DNA of 64,000 bases from Streptomyces zaomyceticus (GCF_014656215.1 NZ_BNBZ01000030.1:23763-87762); one strand, 5' to 3'; counted from the stretch's first letter, positions 1 through 8,300 are shown. Program-made: numbers and translations. Notes: generated by a model not told the origin, from the letters alone.

Positions 1-418
1 CGGTGGCCCGCAGGGCGGGGTCGTACCGCCCGACGAGCCGCAGCACCCCCGCGTGCCGCAGCCGCGCCCGCCGTGCCCCGACCAGACGGCGGACGAACGC
101 GGCGGCGGGCAGCGACAGCACGGCGAGGGAGAGCGCGAGGGCGAACCGCTCGCGCCCGTCGAGGTGCAGGAGCTGCTCGACCGTGGGCGGCCGCAGCGTG
201 AGCATCATGTCGGCCAGACGGTGGCTGCTCTCGCCCGACAGGACCATCTGGGCGGGCAGCAGGGCCGTCGCGGTGGCGAAGACGGCGCCGCACGCGGCCC
301 AGACGCCGAGGGCGAGCCGGGGCACCTGCTGGGCCCAGTGCGCCCGGGCCACCAGCCAGGGCACCAGGAAGCCGGTGAGTGCGACGAGCCCGGACGGGAC
401 GAGGACGTGGTGGTTCAC
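1..418 (-). CDS. M56 family metallopeptidase (BlaR1-like), N-terminal part
   Basis: Only the first 139 codons lie in the window; the gene runs off the left edge. It starts at GTG 418, and GTGA overlaps the stop of the BlaI-type gene, so the two are translationally coupled. The visible part has an N-terminal hydrophobic segment, a second hydrophobic segment around residues 35-55 and a third around 90-105, as in M56 membrane proteases. The HExxH zinc motif expected further on is outside the window. In BlaI/BlaR1-like pairs the protease senses a signal and causes loss of the repressor. The assignment rests mainly on the coupling to a BlaI gene and the membrane topology. Confidence 0.75.
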   Translation of the reverse strand, partial: MNHHVLVPSGLVALTGFLVPWLVARAHWAQQVPRLALGVWAACGAVFATATALLPAQMVLSGESSHRLADMMLTLRPPTVEQLLHLDGRERFALALSLAVLSLPAAAFVRRLVGARRARLRHAGVLRLVGRYDPALRAT

Positions 419-813
419 GCGCCGCCCCCGCCGCCGGGGTGCGGGTCCTGGTCGCCGCGGGCGGCGCGCAGGGCGGCGTCGAGGGCGTCCATGTCCTCGT
501 CCGAGATGACCTCGACGAAGCGCAGAAGGGCGGCGGGGCGGTCCTGGCTGTCGCCGAGGGCGTCCCGCATGAGTCCGGCGGTGTACTCCTCGCGGCTGCG
601 GACGGGTTCGTACAGCCAGGCCCGGCCGGCCTTCTCGCGGCGGAGCCAGCCCTTGCGGTGCAGGATGTCGGCGACCGTCATGACGGTCGTGTAGGCGACC
701 CGGCGGCCGCGGTTGATGTCGTCGACGATCTCGCGGACCGTGGCGGGCCGCTGCCAGGCCCACAGCCGGTCCATGATCTCGGCCTCCAGCTCTCCCAGCC
801 GGCGCACGTGCAT
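415..813 (-). CDS. BlaI/MecI/CopY family transcriptional repressor
   Basis: A 132-residue protein with the winged-helix layout of BlaI/MecI: LGELEAEIMDRLW at the N terminus, a recognition region around YTTVMTVADILHRKGWL (residues 40-58) and a C-terminal dimerisation part ending in a glycine-rich tail. Family members repress their own gene and the coupled M56 protease gene. A CsoR-type copper box lies 53 bases upstream (866-880), so copper could act on this pair, although the family's CopY branch is itself copper-responsive in Firmicutes. The CopY-type C-terminal CxC motifs are absent, so direct copper sensing by this protein is unlikely. Confidence 0.88.
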   Translation of the reverse strand: MHVRRLGELEAEIMDRLWAWQRPATVREIVDDINRGRRVAYTTVMTVADILHRKGWLRREKAGRAWLYEPVRSREEYTAGLMRDALGDSQDRPAALLRFVEVISDEDMDALDAALRAARGDQDPHPGGGGGA

Positions 814-865
814 CCCCTCCCCCTACGGGCGGCTCATGGTACGGGCCGCTCCCCTCGCCCAGATA

Positions 866-880
866 TACCCCCCATGGGTA
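866..880. promoter_or_regulatory. CsoR-type copper operator (site D)
   Basis: TACCCCCCATGGGTA is a 15-bp near-palindrome of the same length and shape as the three boxes between copZ and the exported copper protein. It lies 10 bases before the ATG of the small ORF at 891 and 53 bases before the BlaI-type gene on the other strand. It could control either or both. Known from the family: Streptomyces CsoR binds TACCC/GGGTA sequences and is released by Cu(I). Confidence 0.6.
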
Positions 881-890
881 CCCTGGCAGG

Positions 891-1094
891 ATGTCGACCC
901 TCATGACCACCCTCATGAAGACCGCCCTGGACACCACCCGGAAGGCGCCCACGCACAACCGCCCCTGCGCGAAGGCCTGCGACTCCGGTCTCCCCGGATC
1001 CGTGGAGCTGGTGCTCCTCCGGCAGCTGCTCGGCCTCTGTCTCCGGCTGAGTCTCACGCTGTCCGCCGACTGCTCTTCGCGCAAGGGCGGTTGA
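891..1094 (+). CDS. Small hypothetical protein behind a copper box
   Basis: A 67-residue reading frame starting at ATG 891, 10 bases after a CsoR-type box. It has a basic N-terminal half with a Cys pair (PCAKAC, about residues 26-30), a hydrophobic leucine-rich stretch (about 38-58) and a third and fourth Cys near the end. There is a purine-rich CAGG directly before the start but no well-spaced ribosome binding site, so a leaderless message is likely if it is expressed. I do not recognise the family. The case for a real gene is its position behind the operator and its Cys content; it could also be a chance frame. Confidence 0.4.
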   Translation: MSTLMTTLMKTALDTTRKAPTHNRPCAKACDSGLPGSVELVLLRQLLGLCLRLSLTLSADCSSRKGG

Positions 1095-1125
1095 TACCGC
1101 CGCGATAGTCCGTCACCTCACCCGG

Positions 1126-1407
1126 TCACGTCCGGATCAGCCGGGCGATGGCCTTCGACGCCTCGCCCACCTTCTCCTTCGCCTGGTCCCCGCCCTGTGC
1201 GATGGCCTCCGTGACGCAGCAGCTCAGGTGCTCGTCCAGCAGGGCCACCGCGCAGGACTGGAGGGCCGCGTTGATCGCGGAGACCTGGGTGAGGACGTCG
1301 ATGCAGTAGACGTCCTCGTCGACCATCCGCTGCACCCCCCTGACCTGGCCCTCGATCCGGCGCAGGCGTCTGATGATGTCTTCCTTGTGCTGTCCGTAAC
1401 CGGCCAC
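1126..1407 (-). CDS. csoR: Copper-sensing transcriptional repressor CsoR
   Basis: A 93-residue all-helical CsoR/RcnR family protein (DUF156). The Cu(I)-binding C-H-C set is complete: Cys35, His60 and Cys64, with the family core IRRLRRIEGQVRG at residues 12-24. It represses copper-efflux genes and lets go of DNA when Cu(I) binds. It follows copA by 40 bases on the same strand, so it is the last gene of a copZ-copA-csoR operon and would be autoregulated through the boxes at 4197-4246. Confidence 0.95.
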   Translation of the reverse strand: MAGYGQHKEDIIRRLRRIEGQVRGVQRMVDEDVYCIDVLTQVSAINAALQSCAVALLDEHLSCCVTEAIAQGGDQAKEKVGEASKAIARLIRT

Positions 1408-1447
1408 GACGGGCTCCTCGGGGATTCGGCGGGGAAGGGAGAGCGGG

Positions 1448-3712
1448 TCAGCGGTCGGCGGCCCGGAAGCCCCGCAGCCGCAGGCTGTTGCCGACCACGA
1501 ACACCGAGGAGAAGGCCATCGCCGCGCCCGCGATCATCGGGTTGAGCAGTCCGGCCGCGGCCAGCGGCAGCGCCGCCACGTTGTAGGCGAAGGCCCAGAA
1601 CAGGTTCGAGCGGATCGTGCCGAGCGTCCTGCGGGAGAGCCGGATGGCGTCGGCGGCGGCCCGCAGGTCCCCGCGGACGAGGGTCAGGTCGCCGGCCTCG
1701 ATGGCGGCGTCCGTGCCGGTGCCCATCGCCAGACCCAGGTCGGCCTGGGCGAGCGCCGCGGCGTCGTTCACCCCGTCGCCGACCATGGCCACCGAACGGC
1801 CCTCGGCCTGGAGCCTCTTGACGACGTCGACCTTGTCCTGCGGCATGACCTCCGCGACGACCTCGTCGATGCCGACCTCGGCGGCGACGGCCTCGGCGAC
1901 CGCCTTGTTGTCACCGGTGAGCAGGATCGGGTTCAGGCCGAGCCCGCGGAGCCTCCTGATGGCCTCGGCGCTGGTCTCCTTCACCGCGTCGGCGACCTCC
2001 AGGACGGCGCGGGCCTTGCCGTCCCACGCCACGGCGATCGCGGTCCTGCCGGCCTTCTCCGCCGCGTCCTTGGCGGCCTTGAGGTCCGCCGGGAGCGCCA
2101 TGGCCCACTCGTCGAGGAGCTTCTCGCGGCCGACGAGGACGGCATGGCCCTCGACGACGCCCTGGACGCCCAGGCCGGGGATGTTGGCGAAGTCCTCGGG
2201 GGTGGGCAGCGTGCCCACCCTGGCGGCGGCGCCGGTGGCGACGGCCTGCGCGATCGGGTGCTCGGAGGAGTGCTCCAGGGCGCCGGCGAGCCGCAGGACG
2301 TCGCTCTCGTCGGTGTTCTCGGCGGTGTGGACCTTGAGGAGGGTCATCCGGCCGGTGGTGACGGTGCCGGTCTTGTCGAGGACGATCGTGTCGACCTTGC
2401 GGGTGGTCTCCAGGACCTCGGGGCCCTTGATCAGGATGCCGAGCTGCGCGCCGCGGCCGGTGCCGACCATGAGGGCGGTCGGGGTGGCCAGGCCGAGGGC
2501 GCAGGGGCAGGCGATGATCAGGACGGCGACGGCGGCGGTGAACGCGGCGGTGAGGCCCTGTCCGGTGCCGAGCCAGAAGCCGAGGGTGCCGAGCGCGAGG
2601 GCGATGACCACGGGTACGAAGACGGCCGAGATCCGGTCGGCGAGGCGCTGGGCGGCGGCCTTGCCGTTCTGCGCGTCCTCGACGAGCTTGGCCATGCGGG
2701 CGAGCTGGGTGTCGGAGCCGACACGGGTGGCCTCGACGACGAGCCGGCCGCCGGCGTTCAGGGTGGCGCCGGTGACGGAGTCGCCGACGGAGACCTCGAC
2801 CGGGACGGACTCGCCGGTGAGCATGGAGGCGTCGACGGCGGAGGAGCCCTCGACGACGGTGCCGTCGGTGGCGATCTTCTCGCCGGGACGGACCAGGAAG
2901 CGCGTCCCGACCTGGAGTTCGGCGGTCGGTACGGTGACCTCCTGGCCTCCGCGCAGGACGGTGACCTCCTTGGCGCCCAGCTGCATCAGCGCCTTGAGCG
3001 CGGCGCCCGCCTTGCGCTTCGAGCGGGCCTCGAAGTAGCGGCCCGCGAGGATGAAGGCGGTGACGCCGGCCGCGGCCTCCAGATAGATGTTCCCGGCGCC
3101 GTCGGTACGGGCGATGGTGAACTCGAAGGGGTGGGTCATGCCGGGCGTGCCGGCGGTCCCGAAGAACAGCGCCCACAGGGACCAGAGGAACGCGGCGATC
3201 GTGCCGACCGAGATCAGGGTGTCCATGGTGGCGGCGCCGTGCCTGGCGTTCGTCCAGGCGGCCCGGTGGAACGGCCAGGCGGCGTAGACGACCACCGGCG
3301 CGGCGAGCGTGAGGCTCAGCCACTGCCAGTACTCGATCTGGAGCGCCGGGACCATCGCCATGGCGATGACCGGCACGGCGAGCGACACGGCGGTGATCAG
3401 CCGCTGCTTGAGGGGCCGCAGTTCCTCTTCGGCCCTCTCCTCGTCGGAGGGTCCTTCGGCTCCCGGGGTCTCGGACTCCGGGGGCGTGGGCTCGGCTGCG
3501 GTGTAGCCGGTGGCCTCGACGGTGGCGATCAGCGCGGCGACGTCGATGTCGGCGTCGAAGGTGACCTTCGCCTTCTCGGTCGCGTAGTTGACGGTGGCCT
3601 CGACCCCGTCCATCCGGTTGAGCTTCTTCTCGATGCGCGCCGCACACGAGGCGCAGGTCATGCCGCCGATGGCGAGCTCGACCTGGGCCGTGCCGGGTGT
3701 CGTCGTTGTCAT
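1448..3712 (-). CDS. copA: Copper-translocating P1B-type ATPase CopA
   Basis: A 754-residue Cu(I)-exporting ATPase of the inner membrane. One N-terminal heavy-metal domain carries GMTCASC (residues 17-23). Further on are TGES (299-302) in the actuator domain, the membrane CPC motif (402-404), the phosphorylated Asp in DKTGT (446-450), the P1B-type HP dipeptide (485-486) and GDGVND (645-650). The length is normal for a one-HMA CopA. Start at ATG 3712. The chaperone gene copZ lies 157 bases upstream on the same strand and csoR follows, so the operon couples chaperone, pump and repressor. Confidence 0.97.
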   Translation of the reverse strand: MTTTTPGTAQVELAIGGMTCASCAARIEKKLNRMDGVEATVNYATEKAKVTFDADIDVAALIATVEATGYTAAEPTPPESETPGAEGPSDEERAEEELRPLKQRLITAVSLAVPVIAMAMVPALQIEYWQWLSLTLAAPVVVYAAWPFHRAAWTNARHGAATMDTLISVGTIAAFLWSLWALFFGTAGTPGMTHPFEFTIARTDGAGNIYLEAAAGVTAFILAGRYFEARSKRKAGAALKALMQLGAKEVTVLRGGQEVTVPTAELQVGTRFLVRPGEKIATDGTVVEGSSAVDASMLTGESVPVEVSVGDSVTGATLNAGGRLVVEATRVGSDTQLARMAKLVEDAQNGKAAAQRLADRISAVFVPVVIALALGTLGFWLGTGQGLTAAFTAAVAVLIIACPCALGLATPTALMVGTGRGAQLGILIKGPEVLETTRKVDTIVLDKTGTVTTGRMTLLKVHTAENTDESDVLRLAGALEHSSEHPIAQAVATGAAARVGTLPTPEDFANIPGLGVQGVVEGHAVLVGREKLLDEWAMALPADLKAAKDAAEKAGRTAIAVAWDGKARAVLEVADAVKETSAEAIRRLRGLGLNPILLTGDNKAVAEAVAAEVGIDEVVAEVMPQDKVDVVKRLQAEGRSVAMVGDGVNDAAALAQADLGLAMGTGTDAAIEAGDLTLVRGDLRAAADAIRLSRRTLGTIRSNLFWAFAYNVAALPLAAAGLLNPMIAGAAMAFSSVFVVGNSLRLRGFRAADR

Positions 3713-3869
3713 GAGACTGCTTCCTCGTGAGTACGGGGTCGGGGGCCGGGGCCCGGTCTCGCGGGCGGGCCCCGGCGGCCGAGGCAGTGCGGGCGGTGGT
3801 CGCCGGGCCGGGCGGACCGCGGGTACCGGGACGGGGGACGCCGGTGGGTGCGGTCGGCCCGGCGGTGGA

Positions 3870-4151
3870 TCAGGCGCGGCCGGTGAGCTCGTAGCCCGCG
3901 TCGTCCACCGCGGCGGTGATCGCCGCGTCGTCGGGCGCGCCGCCCGTGGTCACGGTCACCAGGCCGCCGGCGACGTCGACGTCCACGGAGATGACGCCGT
4001 CGAGCGCGCCGACGGACTTGGTGATCGCGGTCTTGCAGTGTCCGCAGGTCATGCCGGAGACGGCGTAGACCGTGACGGTGCTGTCGGCGACCGCGACGGC
4101 GGTGGTCTCCGTGGTCGAGCAGCTGTTGTCGGGGGTGCAGCAGGAGCCCAT
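3870..4151 (-). CDS. copZ: Copper chaperone CopZ (HMA domain)
   Basis: A 93-residue protein with one heavy-metal-associated domain; the Cu(I) ligands are in GMTCGHC (about residues 33-39). Start at ATG 4151 gives an N terminus with three further Cys (MGSCCTPDNSC), which may bind more metal and is not part of the HMA fold. It delivers Cu(I) to CopA. The 157-bp gap to copA is G+C-rich with short dyads and no recognisable gene. Its promoter region carries two CsoR-type boxes. Confidence 0.95.
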   Translation of the reverse strand: MGSCCTPDNSCSTTETTAVAVADSTVTVYAVSGMTCGHCKTAITKSVGALDGVISVDVDVAGGLVTVTTGGAPDDAAITAAVDDAGYELTGRA

Positions 4152-4196
4152 GGCTTCCTCCTCGGTCGGTTCCACTCGGGTTTTCCGGCGACCGGA

Positions 4197-4246
4197 TACC
4201 CTCGGGGGGTATTCGGTTATGAGTCCATGTATACCCCCCTCCCGTA
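4197..4246 (-). promoter_or_regulatory. Two CsoR-type boxes upstream of copZ
   Basis: TACCCTCGGGGGGTA at 4197-4211 and TACCCCCCTCCCGTA at 4232-4246, both 15 bp, lie 46 and 81 bases before the copZ start. The first is the better palindrome. They fit CsoR control of copZ-copA-csoR. Confidence 0.75.
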
Positions 4247-4270
4247 TCTCGCGCAAGCAGTTCCGGTGAC

Positions 4271-4298
4271 TTGACTTGATACCCCCCAGGGGTATGGT
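4271..4298 (+). promoter_or_regulatory. Copper-controlled promoter with CsoR box between -35 and -10
   Basis: TTGACT (4271-4276), a 16-bp spacer and TATGGT (4293-4298) form a housekeeping-type promoter pointing to the gene at 4350. The near-perfect CsoR box TACCCCCCAGGGGTA (4280-4294) fills the spacer and overlaps the -10, the classic position for repression. The transcription start would be near 4305. Confidence 0.8.
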
Positions 4299-4349
4299 GA
4301 GGTGCATCGAACGGTTACCCGCGCCACCCACACGTACGGGAGAGCAGCC

Positions 4350-5342
4350 ATGAACACCGGAGTGAAGATCACTGCCTTTGCCGCCGCGCTCGCCGCGACC
4401 TTCGGGACCGCGTACGGGGTCGGCAAGGGGGTCGGCCCCGTCGGGGAGCCGGCGCGGGCCGGGCACGGCGAGCACGCCGCCGCCCAGCCGGAGAAGGAGA
4501 GGAAGGGGGAGGGCGCGCACGCGGGTCACGGGGAGGGCGCCGCCGAGGGGAGCGCCCCCGCCGCCGAGCTCCCCGGGGGACTCCAGGTCTCCGAGGGCGG
4601 CTACACCCTGGCCATGGAGACCCCCGTGCCCGCCGCGGGGAAGAGCGTCCTGAAGTTCTCGATCAAGGACGCGAGCGGCCGGAAGGTCACCGCCTTCACC
4701 ACCGAGCACGGCAAGGAACTGCACTTCATCGTCGCCTCGCGCGACCTCAACACCTTCCGCCATCTGCACCCGGTGAAGGCGGCCGACGGCACCTGGACGA
4801 CCCCCGTCGACCTCCCCGCCGCGGGCGGCTACAAGGCCTTCGCCGACTTCAAGCCGGCCGCGCCCGGGGCCAAGGGCATCACCCTCGGTGTCGACCTCTC
4901 CGTACCGGGGGCGTACACGCCGAAGCCGCTGCCCGCCATCGCGCCGACCTCCACCGTCGACGGCTACCAGGTCCGCCTCGGCGGCACCCTGAACCCCGGC
5001 AGGGCCGGCGAACTCCGTCTCACCGTCACCAGGGGCGGGAAGCCCGTCACCGACCTGGAGCCCTATCTCGGCGCGTACGGTCACCTGGTCGCCCTGCGCG
5101 ACGGCGACCTCGCCTACCTCCATGTGCATCCGAACGAGGGCGGCCCCGGCCCCGACGTCTCCTTCACGGCGACGGCACCCAGCCCGGGCACGTACCGTTT
5201 GTTCCTCGACTTCCAGCACGAGGGCACGGTGCGCACGGCCGCCTTCACGGTCACGACCGGCGGCGCCGCGGCACCGGCGAAGGCGCCCGTCCCCGCGGCC
5301 GGTGAGGCCACGCACGATGCGGGAGACCACGCGCACGGCTAA
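4350..5342 (+). CDS. His-rich exported copper-associated protein
   Basis: A 330-residue protein read from ATG 4350, with GGGAGA 7 bases upstream. Residues 1-25 form a signal peptide or membrane anchor, followed by a low-complexity His/Gly/Ala/Lys linker, then two beta-rich domains with HLHP and HVHP motifs, and a His-containing tail (HDAGDHAHG). It is most like the secreted protein that diverges from copZ-copA in other Streptomyces. A role in binding or handling copper outside the membrane is inferred from the His motifs and the CsoR-boxed promoter; no enzyme domain was recognised. Confidence 0.8.
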   Translation: MNTGVKITAFAAALAATFGTAYGVGKGVGPVGEPARAGHGEHAAAQPEKERKGEGAHAGHGEGAAEGSAPAAELPGGLQVSEGGYTLAMETPVPAAGKSVLKFSIKDASGRKVTAFTTEHGKELHFIVASRDLNTFRHLHPVKAADGTWTTPVDLPAAGGYKAFADFKPAAPGAKGITLGVDLSVPGAYTPKPLPAIAPTSTVDGYQVRLGGTLNPGRAGELRLTVTRGGKPVTDLEPYLGAYGHLVALRDGDLAYLHVHPNEGGPGPDVSFTATAPSPGTYRLFLDFQHEGTVRTAAFTVTTGGAAAPAKAPVPAAGEATHDAGDHAHG

Positions 5343-5357
5343 GTCTTGATCCGCAGT

Positions 5358-5371
5358 TCACCAGAGGGTGA
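5358..5371. other. Small hairpin overlapping the TnpB stop codon
   Basis: TCACC-AGAG-GGTGA, a 5-bp stem with a 4-nt loop, spans the stop codon of the nuclease gene. In TnpB systems the guide (omega) RNA comes from the 3' end of the gene and the adjoining element end, so this is where a scaffold would be sought. The stem alone is too small to prove anything. Confidence 0.3.
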
Positions 5372-7358
5372 GTTGTGGACTGCACGCGGTGCGGTGCCCG
5401 GGCTTTCCGGCGTGGCCACGAGGTCGTGACTCATCCGGGGCTGCTCGGTTCCGCTGTCCCGCGGTTCGGGGAGCAGAGGTCTCACGGCGTTGCCGTGGGA
5501 CTGCCACGCGACCCGGCCGCCAGGGCGGTTTCGGGCTCGGTGTGGTTGACTCCCGCAGCGCTACTTCCAGCGCTTCTGAGTATGTGATCTGGGCGTTTCT
5601 GGATGCGGTGGTGTCCAGGTACGCGGTCCTGGGGTCGTCCGGGTCGTTGAAGCGGACGAACGCGGCCAGGGCGGCGGATACGAGGTCACGCTTGCCGACC
5701 AAGCCGCAACCGGTGCACTTGTGCTCGCGGTCGCGCAGGCTCTTGCGTGCTCGCCGGCCGCAGAGGCAGTGCTGCGACAGGGCCGTTGACCAGGTGGATG
5801 CCCGTACGAGTCGCCCGCCTGCTGCCTTGCACTCAACATCCAGGGCGGCGATGAGCATGCCTGGTGTCGTCCGGGAGAGGCGTTTGCCCCACAGCCGGTA
5901 CCAGGTGCGGATGTCGCAGTCCTCCACGACCAGCACGGGGCCGTGAGCGGCAATGATCTCCCGCGCCACCATACGGGCACGGTGGCGGCGGCGCTCGGCA
6001 GCCGAAGCAGCGGCCTCGGCCTGCCGGCCGCGCTGCTGACGGTAATGGGCGGACAGCCGGTCACGGCGAAACGCCTGCTTCGGCTTCCCGTCCGACCGCA
6101 CTGCCCTGGCACCGCCGGGCACGGTCACCAGCTTGGGCTCCTGTCCCTTGGCCGCGCGACGCTCGGCACGTACGGTCTGTTTTTTCGACCATGCGTACTG
6201 CGCGATGTTCGTTGCCCTGCGGGAGCGCTCCAGAGCCCGCGCCCGGCCCCGTCGCTTCTTCGCTTCCTTCTCCAACCGGGCGCGCTCGGCGTCGGTGAGC
6301 GCGATCTCGGTGGATACGGGGACGCCCCCGTCGAGCTGAGCGGGGAAGGAGACGATCGACAGGTTGGAGACGTTCCCGTCCACCCCGCCGATCCGGCCGA
6401 GCCGGACGGCCTTGTGGCGCATCTCCCGTACGGCCGGAGAGGAGTAGCCGAGGCCCAGAACCATCAGGTGTGCCTCGTATGCCCAGCCGCCTGGCGCGGA
6501 TGCCTTCCGACGACGGACGAGGTCGACTTTGTGCCAGCGGCCGGGGTTGTCGAGGAAGTGCTGTACGCGCTCCCGCTGTCCCGCGCCCTGCGCAATGCGG
6601 ACGGGGAGAACAAGGTCACCCCGGCGGCTGCCGGGGCCTCCGGCGAACACCACGGCGAGCGGACCGGTGTGGTCCCACCAATTCGCATTCCGCATCCCAG
6701 GCTTGCCCGAGGCGGTCAGCCTGCCCGTGGGGACACGTCCCTCGGGAACAGCGGGCTTCGGCATGCGGCGGGGCTGCATCAGCGCTTGCCGACCGCCGTC
6801 GGCATAGGCCATGACGTGCCCATGGACAGTGCCGACGAGGCGGAAGGTCTCCCATTTGTTCTCGGCGGTGTGTGAGCGGGCGCGGCCCGGAATTCGAGTG
6901 AAGTCGTGCCGATGACCGGCCCTCGGCCGTCCGGAGCGGTGGCCGGTGGCGTCGGGGAACAGATGCCGGGAGACGCCGTTCCACACCTCGTCGGCGATGT
7001 GCATCGCGAGGGCCTTGGTGGCGTGGTGCTTCAAGTGGCCGGAGTCTTCGAGGTGCTTGTACGCACACCGCTCCAGCGCTTCACGGGACAGGCCGAGGCG
7101 TTGCCTTACATCCTTCCCGCCCTGTTTGTCACGCGTGCGGTGCGCGGCCCAGTAGGCGTCGACCTTGGCGCGAGCGTCCCGCTGGACGGCGCTCTTGATC
7201 GACCACATCGCCCCGAACAGTCGCTCCAGCCGGGCCAAATCGGAGGGGTCGGAGACGGCCAGCGAGAGCACCATCACCGAGACGGCCCCATGGTCGGGTT
7301 TGGTCCACTTGGGGGCCTTGTTCTTCCCCCGAAACCTCGACGTCTGGGCAGTCTGCAT
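5358..7358 (-). CDS. Orphan TnpB-like RuvC nuclease (IS605/IS607 accessory type)
   Basis: About 666 residues; large for TnpB. The split RuvC site is complete: Asp330 in GVDGN, Glu482 in VVEDCD and Asp561 in KRDLVSA (numbered from the GTG at 7367). A zinc-ribbon-like insert lies between Glu and the last Asp, with CTGC (551-554), but its first half is C-x-C (534, 536) rather than C-x-x-C. About 320 residues precede the RuvC fold and about 100 follow it. ATG 7358 is preferred because the GTG overlaps the likely GGGGGG ribosome binding site. No TnpA or serine recombinase is beside it. Codon use is visibly less G+C-rich than in the neighbours. TnpB proteins are RNA-guided DNA nucleases; that activity here is inference. 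Confidence 0.85.
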   Translation of the reverse strand: MQTAQTSRFRGKNKAPKWTKPDHGAVSVMVLSLAVSDPSDLARLERLFGAMWSIKSAVQRDARAKVDAYWAAHRTRDKQGGKDVRQRLGLSREALERCAYKHLEDSGHLKHHATKALAMHIADEVWNGVSRHLFPDATGHRSGRPRAGHRHDFTRIPGRARSHTAENKWETFRLVGTVHGHVMAYADGGRQALMQPRRMPKPAVPEGRVPTGRLTASGKPGMRNANWWDHTGPLAVVFAGGPGSRRGDLVLPVRIAQGAGQRERVQHFLDNPGRWHKVDLVRRRKASAPGGWAYEAHLMVLGLGYSSPAVREMRHKAVRLGRIGGVDGNVSNLSIVSFPAQLDGGVPVSTEIALTDAERARLEKEAKKRRGRARALERSRRATNIAQYAWSKKQTVRAERRAAKGQEPKLVTVPGGARAVRSDGKPKQAFRRDRLSAHYRQQRGRQAEAAASAAERRRHRARMVAREIIAAHGPVLVVEDCDIRTWYRLWGKRLSRTTPGMLIAALDVECKAAGGRLVRASTWSTALSQHCLCGRRARKSLRDREHKCTGCGLVGKRDLVSAALAAFVRFNDPDDPRTAYLDTTASRNAQITYSEALEVALRESTTPSPKPPWRPGRVAVPRQRRETSAPRTAGQRNRAAPDESRPRGHAGKPGHRTACSPQLTLW

Positions 7359-7544
7359 CACTGTCACCCCCCGTAACCGAATTAGCTGACGGGCAACACG
7401 CTACGTGAGTAGTTCGGCTGTGGCATGGTGAATGAGATCTCTGGTTTCGAACGTGGCCGAAGGTGGCGGTTGACTCCAGGCTGCCGTCCAGCACACCAAC
7501 AGAGATCGATGCCTTCCGACCGCGGCTCCGCTCGGGACGAGTCT

Positions 7545-7572
7545 TATAGGCTGGCCATTGGACTAGACCTGT
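7545..7572 (+). promoter_or_regulatory. cutC promoter with DasR-type (dre-like) site
   Basis: A -10 box TATAGG (7545-7550) is followed by ATTGGACTAGACCTGT (7557-7572), which matches 13 of 16 positions of the known dre consensus A(G/C)TGGTCTAGACCA(G/C)T bound by the GntR-family regulator DasR. The site would cover the transcription start of cutC. DasR responds to phosphorylated amino sugars. This is a match by eye only. The rest of 7368-7544 shows no gene. Confidence 0.5.
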
Positions 7573-7601
7573 AGAGACGTATTCATGGAGGAATGGGCTC
7601 G

Positions 7602-8300
7602 ATGAGCAACCGTGCAGTCCTTGAGGTGATCGCCCTCGACGAGGAAGACGCGGTCGCTGCCCAGACCGGCGGCGCCGACCGGCTCGAACTCGTCACCGAC
7701 ATGGCGGCGGACGGGCTCACCCCGTCCCGGACCGGCTTCACCGCCATCCGTGCCGCCGTCGACATCCCGCTGCGCGTGATGCTCCGCCTCTCCGACGGAT
7801 TCGCGGCCGGCGGCCCCCAGGGCGTCGACGCCCTCGTGGCCCGCGCCACCGAACTCCGGGAGGCGGGCGCCGACGAGTTCGTCCTGGGCTTCCTCACCGC
7901 GGACGGCGAGCCCGACCTCGTGGCCGTCGAGCGGCTCATCGCCGTCCTCGACGGCTGCCGCTGGACCTTCCACCGGGCGATCGACCGCACCGCCGACCGC
8001 GACGGACTGCGCAAGCGGCTCGCCGACCTCCCCGGCCTCGACACCTACCTCACGGCCGGCGCCGCCACCGGCGTCGACGACGGCCTGGCCACCCTGGCGG
8101 CCGAGGCCGCCCGCACGGGCGAGCCGGGCTACGAGGCCCAGATCCTCGTCGGCGGCGGCCTGCGCCTCGACCACCTCCCCGGACTGCGGGCGGCCGGCCT
8201 CGACGCCTTCCACATCGGCGGCGCGGCCCGCCCCCAGGGCTGGGCGGCCCCGGTCTCGGCGTCCGCGGTCCGGACGTGGCGCGAGGCGCTGGACGCGTAG
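7602..8300 (+). CDS. cutC: CutC family copper homeostasis protein
   Basis: A 232-residue TIM-barrel protein of the CutC family. Typical blocks are present: LEVIALDEEDA at the N terminus, GADRLELV, the TFHRAID motif near the middle and a closing GGGL...FHIGGAAR. ATG 7602 is chosen over 7593 because GGAGGA (7587-7592) abuts the latter and is well spaced (10 bases) for the former. CutC was named for copper tolerance in E. coli; its biochemical role is still uncertain. Its position one gene away from the copper operon supports a copper link, interrupted here by the TnpB gene. Confidence 0.9.
   Translation: MSNRAVLEVIALDEEDAVAAQTGGADRLELVTDMAADGLTPSRTGFTAIRAAVDIPLRVMLRLSDGFAAGGPQGVDALVARATELREAGADEFVLGFLTADGEPDLVAVERLIAVLDGCRWTFHRAIDRTADRDGLRKRLADLPGLDTYLTAGAATGVDDGLATLAAEAARTGEPGYEAQILVGGGLRLDHLPGLRAAGLDAFHIGGAARPQGWAAPVSASAVRTWREALDA

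Noticed and set aside
3713..3869. Separate regulatory gene between copA and copZ
   Set aside because: The 157-bp gap has no start with a ribosome binding site and only G+C-rich low-complexity sequence.
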